Counted from the first letter of the stretch, positions 29,921-39,190 are shown. The stretch is 64,000 nucleotides of DNA from Pseudonocardia ammonioxydans (GCF_900115005.1 NZ_FOUY01000019.1:62001-126000), one strand, 5' to 3'. Notes: generated by a model not told the origin, from the sequence alone. Program-made: numbers and translations.

Positions 29921-30268
29921 GGTGCTCCCGTCCCGCATACACGCGAAACGGGGGATCGCCTGCAAGGTGCCTCGTGGCTCGATGCGTTTCCGGGCGCCCG
30001 GGTCGAAACACCGGAAGTCACCCACATCGCCTACGGGGCGGATGTTATCAGCCGTACTTCTACAGCATGTCGGGGGCTGGCACGCAGCTCACCTGCGCCT
30101 TCGCGCCACGAAACGATCTTGAAAGCGACCCCGTGCGGCGGTCGCCGCAACCGTGCCACCGGACCCGGATCCGCCTCACCGGTCGCCTCGCCCCGGCGGC
30201 CGCGGCGGACTCGCCGGGACCCGTGTCCGGAAGGCCTGAACCCGGCAAATCGGTCGTCGATCCCCAGG
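29921..30268. other. Intergenic region between atpI and atpB
   Basis: About 360 bases from the atpI stop to the atpB start. It holds no credible gene. The part 30030-30075 is less GC-rich (minus strand CTGTAGAAGTACGGCTGATAACAT) and may carry a promoter for atpB, but no -35/-10 pair at normal spacing could be fixed. Confidence 0.45.
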
Positions 30269-30745
30269 TCAGACGTTCGAGGAATCCGGTTCCGCCCCGA
30301 TCAGGATTTTCAGTTTGCTGCCGGCCCATGCCTCCGCCGCAGTCGTCGTGACGAACACGGCGAGCAGTGTGACGGCCAGTGACGTGCGGTGCAGCGCGGG
30401 CGCCCCGCCGAGCGTGAACAGCGCGAGCAGCAGGAGGATCGCCTTGGCGGCGAGGCCGCCGAATGAGGCCAGCATCACAGCGCCGGGTTCGAGGTGGGTC
30501 GTCCGGAGCATGAGGGCCGGGGTGAGCAGCGCGGACCCGGTGGCCAGCAGGCCGCCGAGCCCGGCGCCGTAGAGCCCCGGGAGCCCCTCGGCCACCGTCG
30601 CGACGACGATGCAGATCAGCGAGGTGACCCCGCCGACCAGGGCGGCGCCACGGGCCATCGAGCCCGAGAGCCGCCGGATCACCTGCGCCTGACCGACGGC
30701 GGGACCGTCGTAGTCCACCGTCCCCCAGCGGTCCCATCGCCACAC
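30269..30745 (-). CDS. atpI: AtpI-like membrane protein upstream of the atp operon
   Basis: A 158-residue protein with four membrane helices (for example MARGAALVGGVTSLICIVVATVAEG, GLGGLLATGSALLTPALML, VMLASFGGLAAKAILLLLALFTL and SLAVTLLAVFVTTTAAEAW, separated by short loops). Sequence is weakly conserved, but its place directly before atpB and the four-helix layout match the AtpI family, proposed to help assemble the c ring. GTG 30745 is used because GGAGGG lies upstream; GTG 30718 is an alternative. The 1.7-kb repeat region starts right behind it. Confidence 0.7.
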   Translation of the reverse strand: MWRWDRWGTVDYDGPAVGQAQVIRRLSGSMARGAALVGGVTSLICIVVATVAEGLPGLYGAGLGGLLATGSALLTPALMLRTTHLEPGAVMLASFGGLAAKAILLLLALFTLGGAPALHRTSLAVTLLAVFVTTTAAEAWAGSKLKILIGAEPDSSNV

Positions 30746-32518
30746 GGTTCGGCCGTCCCTCCGGATCAAGACCCGCCCCACCTGCAGGGACGTGTGCGTC
30801 CACGGTAGCGGCGGGCCCCGACACCGGCGGCGGGGACCCGGGGCGCGGGTGGTCCGGGACCGCCATCCGTGACCCCGGACACCTGCGCGGAAGGTGAGGT
30901 CGGGGCGGCTGCCGGATCCGGCCGTCCTGTCGCCCGCGGCTGGGCGTCTCGTGGCCCGACCCTCCCGCCGCCCTTCGGCTGGGCGTCGCATCGCCCCCGC
31001 CGGCGCGCCGGCCCGCTGTCCCGCTTCCTCCCTGGCCCGCTGCCCCGCTGCGCCCCGCCGCCCCGCTCAGCCTCACCGCCCCGCTCTGCCCCACCGTTCC
31101 GCTCCGCCCGCCGTCCCGCTCACTCTCCGTCCCTCACCTCCCCGCCGTCCCGTCGCCTCGCCGACGTCGTCCGCATCGGCGTTCCGCGGAACGCGCCGGG
31201 TCGTCCTCCGGTGTCCGGCCGGCGGGCCGCGACGCCGGCTCGTGTCGGCCAGGCGCCTCCGGTCGGCGTCCGACGACGGGCTGCGACGACCTGTTCCGCG
31301 GAACGGGCCGGCGCCGGCGCCGCCACTCCCCCGGTCACGACTGCCCGGTGTCAGCGCCCTCGTGGTGCCGCCCTCGCGGTGCTGTCCTCACGGCCCTGAC
31401 TTCGCGGCGTCCGGCCGATCGCGTTCCGCGGAACGCGGTCGAGCGCCGGCCGCACGCGGGAAGCCGGCGCGCGGGAAGTCGGCACCGACGGCGTTCAGCG
31501 GAACCGCAGCCCGCGCCGGCACACGAAACACCGCCTCCGGGAGCGTTCCGCGGAACACAGCGGAACGGGCTCCGCGGAACACGGTGCGGTACCCGCCGCC
31601 GCGGGAGACCGCTACCGCTGCGTTCCGCGGAACACGGCGCGACGTGCACCGGCACCCGGGAGAACGAGCCCCGCTGCGTCCCCGGAACACAGCGCGACGC
31701 GCGCCGACATCCGGGAGAACGGGCTCCGCTGCGTTCCGCGGAACTTGGGGCGGCGCGCGCCGAAACCTGGAAGGCCGACGTCTCGGGTTCCGCGGAACGC
31801 GGTGCCCACGTACCGGTACCCGGAACCGGTGGCCCACTGCGTTCCGCGGAACGCGGCCGGCGGCGGGGACGGCGGCCGCGGGATCGGCAGCGGGATCGGC
31901 AGGGGCGGCGGTCGCGGGATCGGCTGCGGCTTCGGCGGGAGGCGGCGGCCGTGGGGTCGGCAGCGGCTTCGGCAGGGGCGGCGGTCGCCGGGGGGACCGG
32001 CCCGCAGTACATGTCGGTCGGACGATCCGGCGTTCCGCGGAACACCCCGTACCGTCGTTGCGGGTGGGCGCGCCGCAGCTCCGGGACGTTCCGCGGAACA
32101 TCTTCCGGGGCCACCCGCCCGATCCACGGTCGCCCGCGTTCCGCGGAACGCCCGGGAGTCGGCACCGCCACCTGCCGGTCGCTCCGCCGTGCCGGCTCCG
32201 CAGTCCCCCAGGACACGCCGGAGTCCGGCACTACCGCCTGCACGGCCACTCGACATCCCGGCCGTGCCGCCGGTGAACCACAGCTCGGCGGTCCCGGCGC
32301 TGCCCCCGGATACGGGTCCCGGTGACGCCTCCCCGGCCGTCCCGGCCGAGGGAACCACCCGGAGATCTGTTCCGCGGAACGCCTCACAACGGCGCCGGAC
32401 CCGCACCAGCGGGGCCGTCTCGGACGTCGTGCCCACGATGGACGGCACCCACGGGTTCGACGAGCTTCCCCGCGCCGCGTTCCGCGGAACGCTCCCGAGG
32501 GGCCGGCGCGGCGTGCGG
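30746..32518. other. 1.77-kb gene-free region packed with palindromes, between wecA and atpI
   Basis: Long open frames cover this stretch in several phases on both strands, but all are low-complexity (Arg/Pro/Ala/Gly) with no domain, and they exist because stop codons are rare at this GC. The same palindrome appears as FRGT, VPRN or SAE in different frames, showing the DNA is repeated rather than a protein. It splits two genes that are normally neighbours in actinobacteria. Confidence 0.75.
31181..32490. repeat. Array of 13 exact GTTCCGCGGAAC palindromes
   Basis: Perfect 12-base copies start at 31181, 31293, 31423, 31545, 31622, 31733, 31787, 31841, 32032, 32088, 32138, 32369 and 32479. Five of them (31181, 31423, 31841, 32138, 32479) extend to the 16-base palindrome GCGTTCCGCGGAACGC. 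One-mismatch versions occur at 31493 and 31569, and a shortened one at 31678. From 31569 to 31852 sites recur every 53-56 bases inside a diverged tandem unit that also contains CCCGGGAGAACGGGCTCC. The only other exact copy noticed in the window is at 56430-56441. Confidence 0.9.
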
Positions 32519-34552
32519 TCAGGAACCGCTGTCGTCGCGGGGGCCGGGGGGCGGCGCGGTCGGGACGGTCGGCTGCTCAGCACCGCGGCGCCGGGGGTGC
32601 TCGTCGGCGCCCCGGGGCGCGACAGCGTCCGGAGCAGGGTCCGGCGGCGTGTGCAGGCCGGCGTCCGGGTGGACGGGTGTCCCGTCCGCCGTGATCGATC
32701 CGGGGTCGCGGGACCGTACCGACCCCGCCGGGGCGCCGTGGTGCCCCGGCAGCACAGCATCGGGCGTGGGAACGGGCGGGGGCGGACCGGCCGACGTCGG
32801 CACGCGGCCCGGCGGGCGGCGCGGCGGCTCGGCACCTCCGGGGACGGGCGTCTCGCCGGGCCGGTGGGGTGGCGGATCCGCCGGCCGACGGGGTGGCACG
32901 CCGTTCCCCGGCGGCGGTCCCGGCCGGTGCGGTGCCCGGGCGAGCCCCGGATCCGGTGCTTCCTGGGGCGGGCGCGGCATCGCGCCGTTCCCCGGAACCG
33001 GCGAGTCTCCCGGCCGGTGCGGCATCGCGCCGTTCCCCGGAACCGGCGGCGCCGGACGGTGCGCTGCCCCGGCACTGCCCGGAACGGGCGCGCCCCCCGG
33101 CCGGTGCGGCGTCGCACCGTTCCCCGAACCGGGCGGACCGGGCGGACCCCCGGGCCGCTGCGGCGCCGCATCGCCGGCCCGGCCGGGTGCTCCCGCAGGA
33201 TGGTGCGGCGGCGTCCCGACGTCCGGCGCCGGTCGCTGCGCGGACCGGTCCGGCCCGCCAGGGCCCGGCGTCTCCCGCCGAGGTCCCGGGGTACCGGGAG
33301 CCGCGGTGCCGGGAGCCGCGGTGCCGGGAGCCGACGCACCGGAGGCGGGGACGTCATCGGCCGCGGCGACCGGTGCAGCAGCGGCCGCGGCCCGCCGGCG
33401 CGAGCGGTGCGGGACCGCGGAGGCCACGAACGCGATGATCAGCGCCACGGCGGTCGCGGCCAGCACCAGCCAGGTCTGCGGCACGAGCGCCAGCGCCACC
33501 GCACCGAAGGCGATCACGGCCACCCACAGGTAGGCCAGCAGCACCGCGCGCCGGTGACTGTGCCCGACCTGGAGCAGCCGGTGGTGCAGGTGCATCTTGT
33601 CCGGGCTGAACGGGCTCGTGCCCGCCCGTGTCCGGCGGACGATGGCGAGCAGCAGGTCCAGCGTCGGGATGAACACGATCCCGATCACGACCAGGATCGG
33701 GGCGATCAGCGCGAGCAGGTCGGTCCCGGAGGTCTCGTCGCTGTAGGTCAGCTTCCCCGAGGCGCTCGTCACCGCCGCGGACAGCATCACCCCGACCAGC
33801 ATCGAGCCGGTGTCGCCCATGAAGATCCGGGCAGGGTTGAAGTTGTGCGGCAGGAACCCCAGACAGGCCCCGGCCAGCACGACCGCGATGAGCGCCGGGG
33901 TGAACGCGGCCGGGTCGTTGCCGTTCTCGCTGATCAGCCCGATGCAGAACACGGCCGTCGCGAGGGTGGCGATGAGGCCGATGCCGGCGGCCAGGCCGTC
34001 CAACCCGTCGACGAAGTTCATCGCGTTGACCAGGCCGACGGTCAGCAGCACGGTGAGCAGCACGCCCTGGCCCTGGCCCAGGGACAGCAGCGAGCCGGAG
34101 ATCCCGGTCCCGCCGCCGCCCAGCGGGATCCAGATCATCATCCACTGGACCCCGTAGAGGACCAGCAGCCCGCCGGCCGTCACCTGGGCGGCGAACTTGG
34201 TGACGGCGTCGAGGTCGTAGCGGTCGTCGAGCAGCCCCACCCCGACGAGCAGGGCCGTCGCGACGACGACGCCGATCACCTCGGTGCTGCCCTCGAAGTA
34301 CGCCAGCCGCAACGCGGGTAGCTGCAGGGCCAGCACCAGCCCGGCGAGGACCCCGCCGAACATCGCGAGGCCGCCCCACCGCGGGGTCGGGGTGACGTGC
34401 ACGTCCCGGCCCCGCGGCCAGGCGACGGCGCCCGCCTTGAGGGCGAGCATGCGAACGGGACCGGTCAGCAGCAGCGTGACCCCACCGGAGACCAGGCCGA
34501 CCAGCAGGAACTCCCGAATCGGAAGTCCGCTGCTCAGCTGGTCCACCGGCAC
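32519..34552 (-). CDS. wecA: Undecaprenyl/decaprenyl-phosphate GlcNAc-1-phosphate transferase with a giant Pro/Gly tail
   Basis: Membrane enzyme that transfers GlcNAc-1-phosphate from UDP-GlcNAc to the polyprenyl carrier, starting arabinogalactan or other wall polymer linkage. Residues 1-375 hold about eleven membrane helices and all motifs: TPTPRWGGLAMFGG, GLLDDRYDLDA, NFVDGLDGLAAG, FMGDTGSMLVG, and HLHHRLLQVGHSHRRAV. After the last helix comes a tail of about 290 residues rich in Pro, Gly, Ala and Arg with repeats such as APGTA and PGNGAMPHRPG; related enzymes usually stop near residue 400. The tail should be cytosolic and disordered. The repeat-rich intergenic DNA begins right after its stop. 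Confidence 0.92.
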   Translation of the reverse strand: MPVDQLSSGLPIREFLLVGLVSGGVTLLLTGPVRMLALKAGAVAWPRGRDVHVTPTPRWGGLAMFGGVLAGLVLALQLPALRLAYFEGSTEVIGVVVATALLVGVGLLDDRYDLDAVTKFAAQVTAGGLLVLYGVQWMMIWIPLGGGGTGISGSLLSLGQGQGVLLTVLLTVGLVNAMNFVDGLDGLAAGIGLIATLATAVFCIGLISENGNDPAAFTPALIAVVLAGACLGFLPHNFNPARIFMGDTGSMLVGVMLSAAVTSASGKLTYSDETSGTDLLALIAPILVVIGIVFIPTLDLLLAIVRRTRAGTSPFSPDKMHLHHRLLQVGHSHRRAVLLAYLWVAVIAFGAVALALVPQTWLVLAATAVALIIAFVASAVPHRSRRRAAAAAAPVAAADDVPASGASAPGTAAPGTAAPGTPGPRRETPGPGGPDRSAQRPAPDVGTPPHHPAGAPGRAGDAAPQRPGGPPGPPGSGNGATPHRPGGAPVPGSAGAAHRPAPPVPGNGAMPHRPGDSPVPGNGAMPRPPQEAPDPGLARAPHRPGPPPGNGVPPRRPADPPPHRPGETPVPGGAEPPRRPPGRVPTSAGPPPPVPTPDAVLPGHHGAPAGSVRSRDPGSITADGTPVHPDAGLHTPPDPAPDAVAPRGADEHPRRRGAEQPTVPTAPPPGPRDDSGS
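32976..33125 (-). repeat. Coding repeats in the wecA tail
   Basis: Units of about 42-48 bases containing GCCGTTCCCCGGAACCGG encode PGNGAMPHRPG-like peptides. The GTTCCCCGGAAC core is one base from being the intergenic palindrome with CC for GC. Confidence 0.65.
33291..33332 (-). repeat. 15-bp tandem repeat encoding APGTA
   Basis: Nearly three perfect units of GGTGCCGGGAGCCGC in the wecA tail. Confidence 0.75.
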
Positions 34553-34591
34553 GTCGGGTACGCCGCCTCTCCGACTCCGCTCGCTCTCAGG

Positions 34592-35875
34592 TCACCCCCG
34601 AGGGTAGGCGGGTGCCTTCCGCACGAGTGCGGTGACCGCCTCGGCGACGTTGCGCAGCTCGGCGTCACCGGCCGTGGTGTCGTGCTCGGCCTTGACCGCC
34701 CGGGCGAGCAGCGAGCCGATCTCGGCCATGTCGGTCTCGGTCATCCCCTGCGTGGTGACGCTCGGGGACCCGACCCGGATGCCCGACGGCTTCATCGGCG
34801 GAGCCGGGTCGTAAGGGATGGCGTTCTTGTTCAGGCTGATCCCGGCCCGGTCGCAGCGGGTCTCGGCGTCGCCACCGGTGACGCCGATCGGACGCAGGTC
34901 CATCAGCGCGAGGTGGTTGTCGGTCCCGCCGGAGACTGCCCGCATGCCCTCGGACTCCAGGCTCTTGGTCAGCGCCTGGGCGTTCGCGACGACCTGGCGG
35001 GCGTAGGCCTGGTACTCCGGCTGCGCGGCCTCCCGCATCGCGACGGCCTTCGCCGCGACCGCGTGCATCAGCGGACCACCCTGCGAGAACGGGAAGACCG
35101 CCTTGTCGATGGCCTTGGCGTGCTCCTCGCGGCACAGCACCATGCCGCCGCGCGGGCCGCGCAGCACCTTGTGCGTGGTCGCGGTGACGACATCGGCGTA
35201 GGGCACCGGCGACGGGATCGCCTGCCCGGCGACGAGGCCGATGAAGTGCGCGGCGTCGACCATCAGCTTGGCGCCGACCTCGTCGGCGATCTCGCGGAAG
35301 ATCTTGAAGTCGATCAGCCGCGGGTAAGCGGTCGCACCCGCAATGATGATCTTCGGCTGGTGCTGCTTGGCCAGGTCACGGACCTGGTCGTAGTCGATGA
35401 TCTCGGTGTCCTCACGCACCAGATAGGAGACCGCGTTGAACCACAGGCCAGAGAAGTTGACCTTGCTGCCGTGCGTCAGGTGGCCGCCCTGCTTGAGGTC
35501 CATGGCCAGCACGGTGTCGCCCGGCTTGGCGAACGCGGCGTAGGCGGCGAGGTTGGCGCTCGCCCCGGAGTGCGGCTGCAGGTTGACGTGCTCGGCGCCG
35601 AAGAGCTCCCTGGCGCGGGCGTTGCCGATGTTCTCGGCCTGGTCGACCACGCCGCAGCCGCCGTAGTACCGACGGCCGGGGTAGCCCTCGGCGTACTTGT
35701 TGGACAGGGTCGACCCGAGTGCCGCCAGCACCGCCGGGCTGGTCAGGTTCTCGCTCGCGATGAGCTGGAGTCCGCCGCGGAGGCGATCCAGCTCGTCCAG
35801 CACGACTCCCGCGATCTCGGGATCCTGCTGCTGCAGTGCGGAGAAGTCCGGGCCCCAGAAGGTCTGCTCACTCAC
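34592..35875 (-). CDS. glyA: Serine hydroxymethyltransferase
   Basis: PLP enzyme that interconverts serine and glycine and charges tetrahydrofolate with a C1 unit. The 427-residue protein has LIASENLTSPAVLAALGS, GGCGVVDQAE, VNLQPHSGASANLAAY, HGSKVNFSGLWF, DAAHFIGLVAGQ, and the PLP Lys in TATTHKVLRGPRGG. Length is normal. It lies 39 bases before wecA and 66 bases after tsaC on the same strand. Confidence 0.97.
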   Translation of the reverse strand: MSEQTFWGPDFSALQQQDPEIAGVVLDELDRLRGGLQLIASENLTSPAVLAALGSTLSNKYAEGYPGRRYYGGCGVVDQAENIGNARARELFGAEHVNLQPHSGASANLAAYAAFAKPGDTVLAMDLKQGGHLTHGSKVNFSGLWFNAVSYLVREDTEIIDYDQVRDLAKQHQPKIIIAGATAYPRLIDFKIFREIADEVGAKLMVDAAHFIGLVAGQAIPSPVPYADVVTATTHKVLRGPRGGMVLCREEHAKAIDKAVFPFSQGGPLMHAVAAKAVAMREAAQPEYQAYARQVVANAQALTKSLESEGMRAVSGGTDNHLALMDLRPIGVTGGDAETRCDRAGISLNKNAIPYDPAPPMKPSGIRVGSPSVTTQGMTETDMAEIGSLLARAVKAEHDTTAGDAELRNVAEAVTALVRKAPAYPRG

Positions 35876-35941
35876 GACCGGAGAGGTTACCCGCCCGGAT
35901 CGTCCCTGACTGTGCCCCTGACGAAGCGATCACACCTCGGA

Positions 35942-36613
35942 TCAGGGCCGGTCGACCTCCTGGCCGGTGACCTCCTCGACCTGTTCGGCGGTCACCGATC
36001 CCACACGGAGCAGGCGCGGGCGGACGCCGGTCAGGTCGACGATCGTGGACGCCACCGGGTCGCCGGACGGGCCCCCGTCCAGGTACACCCCGACGCTGCC
36101 GGCGAGCTGGGTGATCGCCTCGCTGACGTTCGACGCGGGCGGGTTGCCCGAGGTGTTCGCGCTGGACACGGCCATCGGCCCGACCTCGCGCAGCACCTCC
36201 AGCGCCACCGGGTGCAGCGGCATCCGCAGCATCACGGTGCCGTGGGTGCTGCCGAGGTCCCAGGCCAGCGACGGCGCGTGCTCGAGGACCAGCGACACCT
36301 CGCCCGGCCAGAACGCCTCGATCAGCGACCGGGCCGACTGCGGGACGCTGGTGACCAGGCCGTCGATCGTGTGCCAGGACCCGACGAGGACACCGACCGG
36401 CATGTCCGGGCCGCGCCGCTTCGCGGCGAGCAGCCCGCGCACCGCGGTGCCGTTGAAGGCGTCGCAGCCGAGCCCGTAGACGGTGTCGGTCGGCATCACG
36501 ACGAGCTCCCCGCCACGGACGGCACGGGCCGCTGCGCTCAGGCCACGCTCCCGCTCGGCCGGGTTGCTGCAGTCGAACAGCTGCTGCGACGGTGCCGCAT
36601 TCGGGACGCTCAC
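35942..36613 (-). CDS. tsaC: L-threonylcarbamoyladenylate synthase (Sua5/YrdC/TsaC)
   Basis: Makes threonylcarbamoyl-AMP from Thr, bicarbonate and ATP for the t6A37 modification of tRNAs. The 223-residue protein is the single-domain form (no Sua5 extension). Seen: GELVVMPTDTVYGLGCDA, LLAAKRRGPDMPVGVLVG (the KRxx.P motif), EAFWPGEVSLVLE, RMPLHPVALEVL and SSANTSGNPPA. GTG 36613 is preceded eight bases away by TACTCT on the minus strand, suggesting a leaderless start. Confidence 0.95.
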   Translation of the reverse strand: MSVPNAAPSQQLFDCSNPAERERGLSAAARAVRGGELVVMPTDTVYGLGCDAFNGTAVRGLLAAKRRGPDMPVGVLVGSWHTIDGLVTSVPQSARSLIEAFWPGEVSLVLEHAPSLAWDLGSTHGTVMLRMPLHPVALEVLREVGPMAVSSANTSGNPPASNVSEAITQLAGSVGVYLDGGPSGDPVASTIVDLTGVRPRLLRVGSVTAEQVEEVTGQEVDRP

Positions 36614-36621
36614 GGCTCGCG

Positions 36622-36627
36622 AGAGTA
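36622..36627 (-). promoter_or_regulatory. Leaderless -10 element of tsaC
   Basis: Minus-strand TACTCT, eight bases before GTG 36613. Confidence 0.45.
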
Positions 36628-36668
36628 GGCCGTCGGCCCTGTGAGCGGAAAAGCGGGCCCTGACCGCG

Positions 36669-37562
36669 TTATCCACTCACGGCCTGCCGCCGAGCGGTGA
36701 CGAAGCGGGGACGGCCGGTCAGGTCCCGGTGCTCGGTCACCTCGGTGAGGGTGCGCCTGCGGCGCAGCAGCGCGGGCACCGTCTCGCCGTGCGTGTCGTC
36801 GTGCTCGATCGCCAGCGACCCGCCGTGCCGCAGCCAGCCGGTCGCGCCGCGGACCACCGCCTGGATGATCTCGGTCCCGTCCGGTCCGCCGAACACCGCG
36901 GTCGCCGGGTCCCAACGCTCGACCTCGGGCGGGACCGCGGTGCCGTCCGGCACGTAGGGCGGGTTGCAGACGACCAGGTCGACCTTGGCCTCGAGCTCGA
37001 CCAGCAGGTCCGGCCACCGCACGTCGGCGACGTGCAGGGTCACCGGGCGGCCACCGCGCTCGGTGTGCGCGGCGAGGTTGCGGCGGGTCCAGGACAACGC
37101 GGCCGGGTCGGCCTCGAGGGCGTGCACGGCGGCGTCCGGCCGGGAGACGGCGAACGCGAGCGCCAGCGCGCCCGAGCCGGTGCACAGGTCCAGCACCACC
37201 GGCCGCCGGACATCGCCGATCGCCTCGAGCCCCCACTCCAGCAGCAGCTCGGTCTCCGGGCGGGGGGTGAACACACCCGGGCCCACGGCCACCTCGACCG
37301 GCCCGAGGACGGCGGTGCCGAGGATGTGCTGCAACGGTTCCCGGGTCACCCGGCGCTCGACCAGCGCGGTCAGGCGCTCGACGACGTCGGGGTCGACGAG
37401 CGGGATCATCGGCAGTGTCGACCGGCTCGCCCCGACCACGTGCGCGGCGAGGAGCTCGGCGTCCACCCGCGGCGACGCGACCCCGGCCGCGGCCAGGGCG
37501 CGCTCGGCCTCCGCGATCGCCACCCGCAGTGGCAGCCGGCTCCCGGCGGCGTTCCTGGTCAC
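36669..37562 (-). CDS. prmC: Release-factor glutamine methyltransferase
   Basis: SAM-dependent N5 methyltransferase for the Gln of the GGQ motif in release factors 1 and 2. The 297-residue protein has a helical N-terminal substrate domain (AIAEAERALAAAGVASPRVDAELLAAHV, in parts), then FTPRPETELLLEW, the SAM loop VLDLCTGSGALALAFA, and the catalytic NPPYVP. GTG 37562 is the only start near the conserved N-terminus. It sits directly downstream of its target gene prfA. Confidence 0.93.
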   Translation of the reverse strand: MTRNAAGSRLPLRVAIAEAERALAAAGVASPRVDAELLAAHVVGASRSTLPMIPLVDPDVVERLTALVERRVTREPLQHILGTAVLGPVEVAVGPGVFTPRPETELLLEWGLEAIGDVRRPVVLDLCTGSGALALAFAVSRPDAAVHALEADPAALSWTRRNLAAHTERGGRPVTLHVADVRWPDLLVELEAKVDLVVCNPPYVPDGTAVPPEVERWDPATAVFGGPDGTEIIQAVVRGATGWLRHGGSLAIEHDDTHGETVPALLRRRRTLTEVTEHRDLTGRPRFVTARRQAVSG

Positions 37563-37642
37563 GCCCCCAGTGTCACCCGTCCCCGGGCGACCGGACGGCC
37601 CGACCGCACGTGACGTGACCGGAAGATCACCCGGCCGGGGGG

Positions 37643-38746
37643 TCACGCGCCCCCGCTCTCCCCCGCCATCGCCTCGGCGCGCTCGGCCGCGGTGAGCGCG
37701 GCGACGACGTCGGCCAGGTCGCCGTCGAGCACCGTGGACAGGTTGTGGGCCTTGAACCCGACCCGGTGGTCGGAGATCCGGTTCTCCGGGAAGTTGTAGG
37801 TGCGGATCCGCTCGGACCGGTCGACGGTGCGCACCTGGGAGCGGCGCTGCTCCGACGCCTCGGCGGCCGCCTCCATCTCCGCCTTCGCCTGCAGCCGGGC
37901 CCGCAGGACCTCCAGCGCGCGCGCCTTGTTCTGCAGCTGGGACCGCTCGTTCTGGCAGCTCACGACGATGCCGCTGGGCAGGTGGGTGACCCGGACCGCG
38001 GAGTCGGTGGTGTTGACGCTCTGCCCGCCGTGCCCGGAGGCACGGAACACGTCGACGCGGATGTCCTTGTCGTCGATGCGGACGTCGGGGGTCTCGTCGG
38101 CGTCCGGGAACACCAGGACACCGGCGGCGGAGGTGTGGATGCGGCCCTGTGACTCGGTGACCGGCACCCGCTGCACCCGGTGCACGCCGCCCTCGAACTT
38201 CAGCGACGCCCACACGCCGTGAACGGGCTCCACCGCCGACGTGGCCCGGACCGAGATCGTCACGTCCTTGTACCCGCCCAGGTCGGACGGCGTGGAGCCG
38301 AGCACCTCGACCTTCCAGCCGCGGGACTCGGCGTAGCGGGTGTACATCCGGACCAGGTCCCCGGCGAACAGCGCGGACTCCTCGCCGCCCTCACCGGACT
38401 TGACCTCCATCAGGATGTCGTCGGCGTCGTGCGGGTCGCGCGGCACGAGCAGCTCGGCCAGCCGGGTCTCGAGCTCGACCACGCGGACGTCGAGGGTGTC
38501 CGCCTCACTCGCGAACGCCTTGTCCTCCGCAGCGAGCTCGCGGGCCGTGTCGCGGTCGTCACGGGCCCGGGCCAGCTCGTTCGCGCAGGCCACCACCGGT
38601 CCGAGCCGGGCGTAGCGGCGCCCCAGCTTCCGCGCCTGGGTCTGGTCGGCGAGCACCTCGGGATCGGCGAGGCGCTGCTCCAGCTCGGCGTGCTCGTCGA
38701 GCAGTGCGCCGACCGACTGCGCGGTGGATGCCGGGGTGGCTGCCAT
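37643..38746 (-). CDS. prfA: Peptide chain release factor 1
   Basis: Reads UAA and UAG and triggers peptide release. The 367-residue protein has the anticodon-like PVT tripeptide in QRVPVTES (the RF1 type PxT, not the SPF of RF2), and the catalytic GGQ in [18 protein letters not shown]. Also [15 protein letters not shown] and [20 protein letters not shown] 38746 follows an AAGGAA ribosome-binding site (38755-38760). Confidence 0.97.
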   Translation of the reverse strand: MAATPASTAQSVGALLDEHAELEQRLADPEVLADQTQARKLGRRYARLGPVVACANELARARDDRDTARELAAEDKAFASEADTLDVRVVELETRLAELLVPRDPHDADDILMEVKSGEGGEESALFAGDLVRMYTRYAESRGWKVEVLGSTPSDLGGYKDVTISVRATSAVEPVHGVWASLKFEGGVHRVQRVPVTESQGRIHTSAAGVLVFPDADETPDVRIDDKDIRVDVFRASGHGGQSVNTTDSAVRVTHLPSGIVVSCQNERSQLQNKARALEVLRARLQAKAEMEAAAEASEQRRSQVRTVDRSERIRTYNFPENRISDHRVGFKAHNLSTVLDGDLADVVAALTAAERAEAMAGESGGA

Positions 38747-38795
38747 GACTGGGGTTCCTTCGGGTTCGCCGGGATACCGCTGCCGAGAAGCGAAA

Positions 38796-38835
38796 CGGCG
38801 CCCGCCTCCTCGTGCGGGCGAGGAGACGGGCGCCG
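38796..38835 (-). terminator. Terminator hairpin after rpmE
   Basis: CGGCGCCCG/CGGGCGCCG (9 pairs) continue into CTCCTCG/CGAGGAG (7 pairs) with one mismatch between them and a six-base loop. It is between the rpmE stop (38845) and the prfA start (38746) on the same strand. Confidence 0.8.
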
Positions 38836-38844
38836 GATCGGTGG

Positions 38845-39066
38845 CTACTTGGCTGCGGGCTTGCGCTTCCCGTAGCGGGCCTCGAAGCGGGCCACACGGC
38901 CGCCGGAGTCCAGGATCTTCTGCTTGCCGGTGTAGAACGGGTGGCAGGCGGAGCAGACCTCGACGGTGATCGAGCCGTTCGACCGGGTGCTGCGGGTGGT
39001 GAACTGGTTGCCGCAACCACAGAGGACCTGGGTCTCGACGTACTGAGGGTGGATGCCCTCGCGCAT
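38845..39066 (-). CDS. rpmE: 50S ribosomal protein L31, zinc-binding form
   Basis: The 73-residue protein has the paired cysteines of the C+ form (CGCGNQF and CSACHPF), which bind zinc, and ends [12 protein letters not shown] 39066 follows a GAGGAGA ribosome-binding site. The usual place between rho and prfA is kept. The zinc-bearing form is often exchanged for a Cys-free paralogue under zinc limitation. Confidence 0.97.
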   Translation of the reverse strand: MREGIHPQYVETQVLCGCGNQFTTRSTRSNGSITVEVCSACHPFYTGKQKILDSGGRVARFEARYGKRKPAAK

Positions 39067-39150
39067 GGGATTCTCCTCTCGATGGCGCCGGGTCCCGCGA
39101 GCACTGCCCGTGCGGGTGAACCGGAGCCGGGAAGCTGACGCTCCATTGAA

Positions 39151-39190
39151 CCACCGGGGCCCCGGTGGAATTCCCACCGGGGCCCCGGTG
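39151..39190 (-). terminator. Double palindrome terminator after rho
   Basis: Two copies of CACCGGGGCCCCGGTG (39152-39167 and 39175-39190), each self-complementary, separated by a GGAATTCCC core, so the pair also forms one large inverted repeat of 38-40 bases. It lies between the rho stop (39228) and the rpmE start (39066). Confidence 0.8.

Noticed and set aside
30869-32387. Several overlapping open frames (350-460 residues) in the palindrome region, considered as hypothetical genes
   Set aside because: They occur on both strands and in several phases, repeat FRGT/VPRN/SAE wherever the palindrome falls, and lack any domain or convincing start.
31181-32490. The palindrome array as ParB parS sites
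   Set aside because: parS is a longer palindrome with a CACGTG centre (GTTTCACGTGAAAC); GTTCCGCGGAAC has a different centre and length, and no parAB pair is here. A different binding protein is not excluded.
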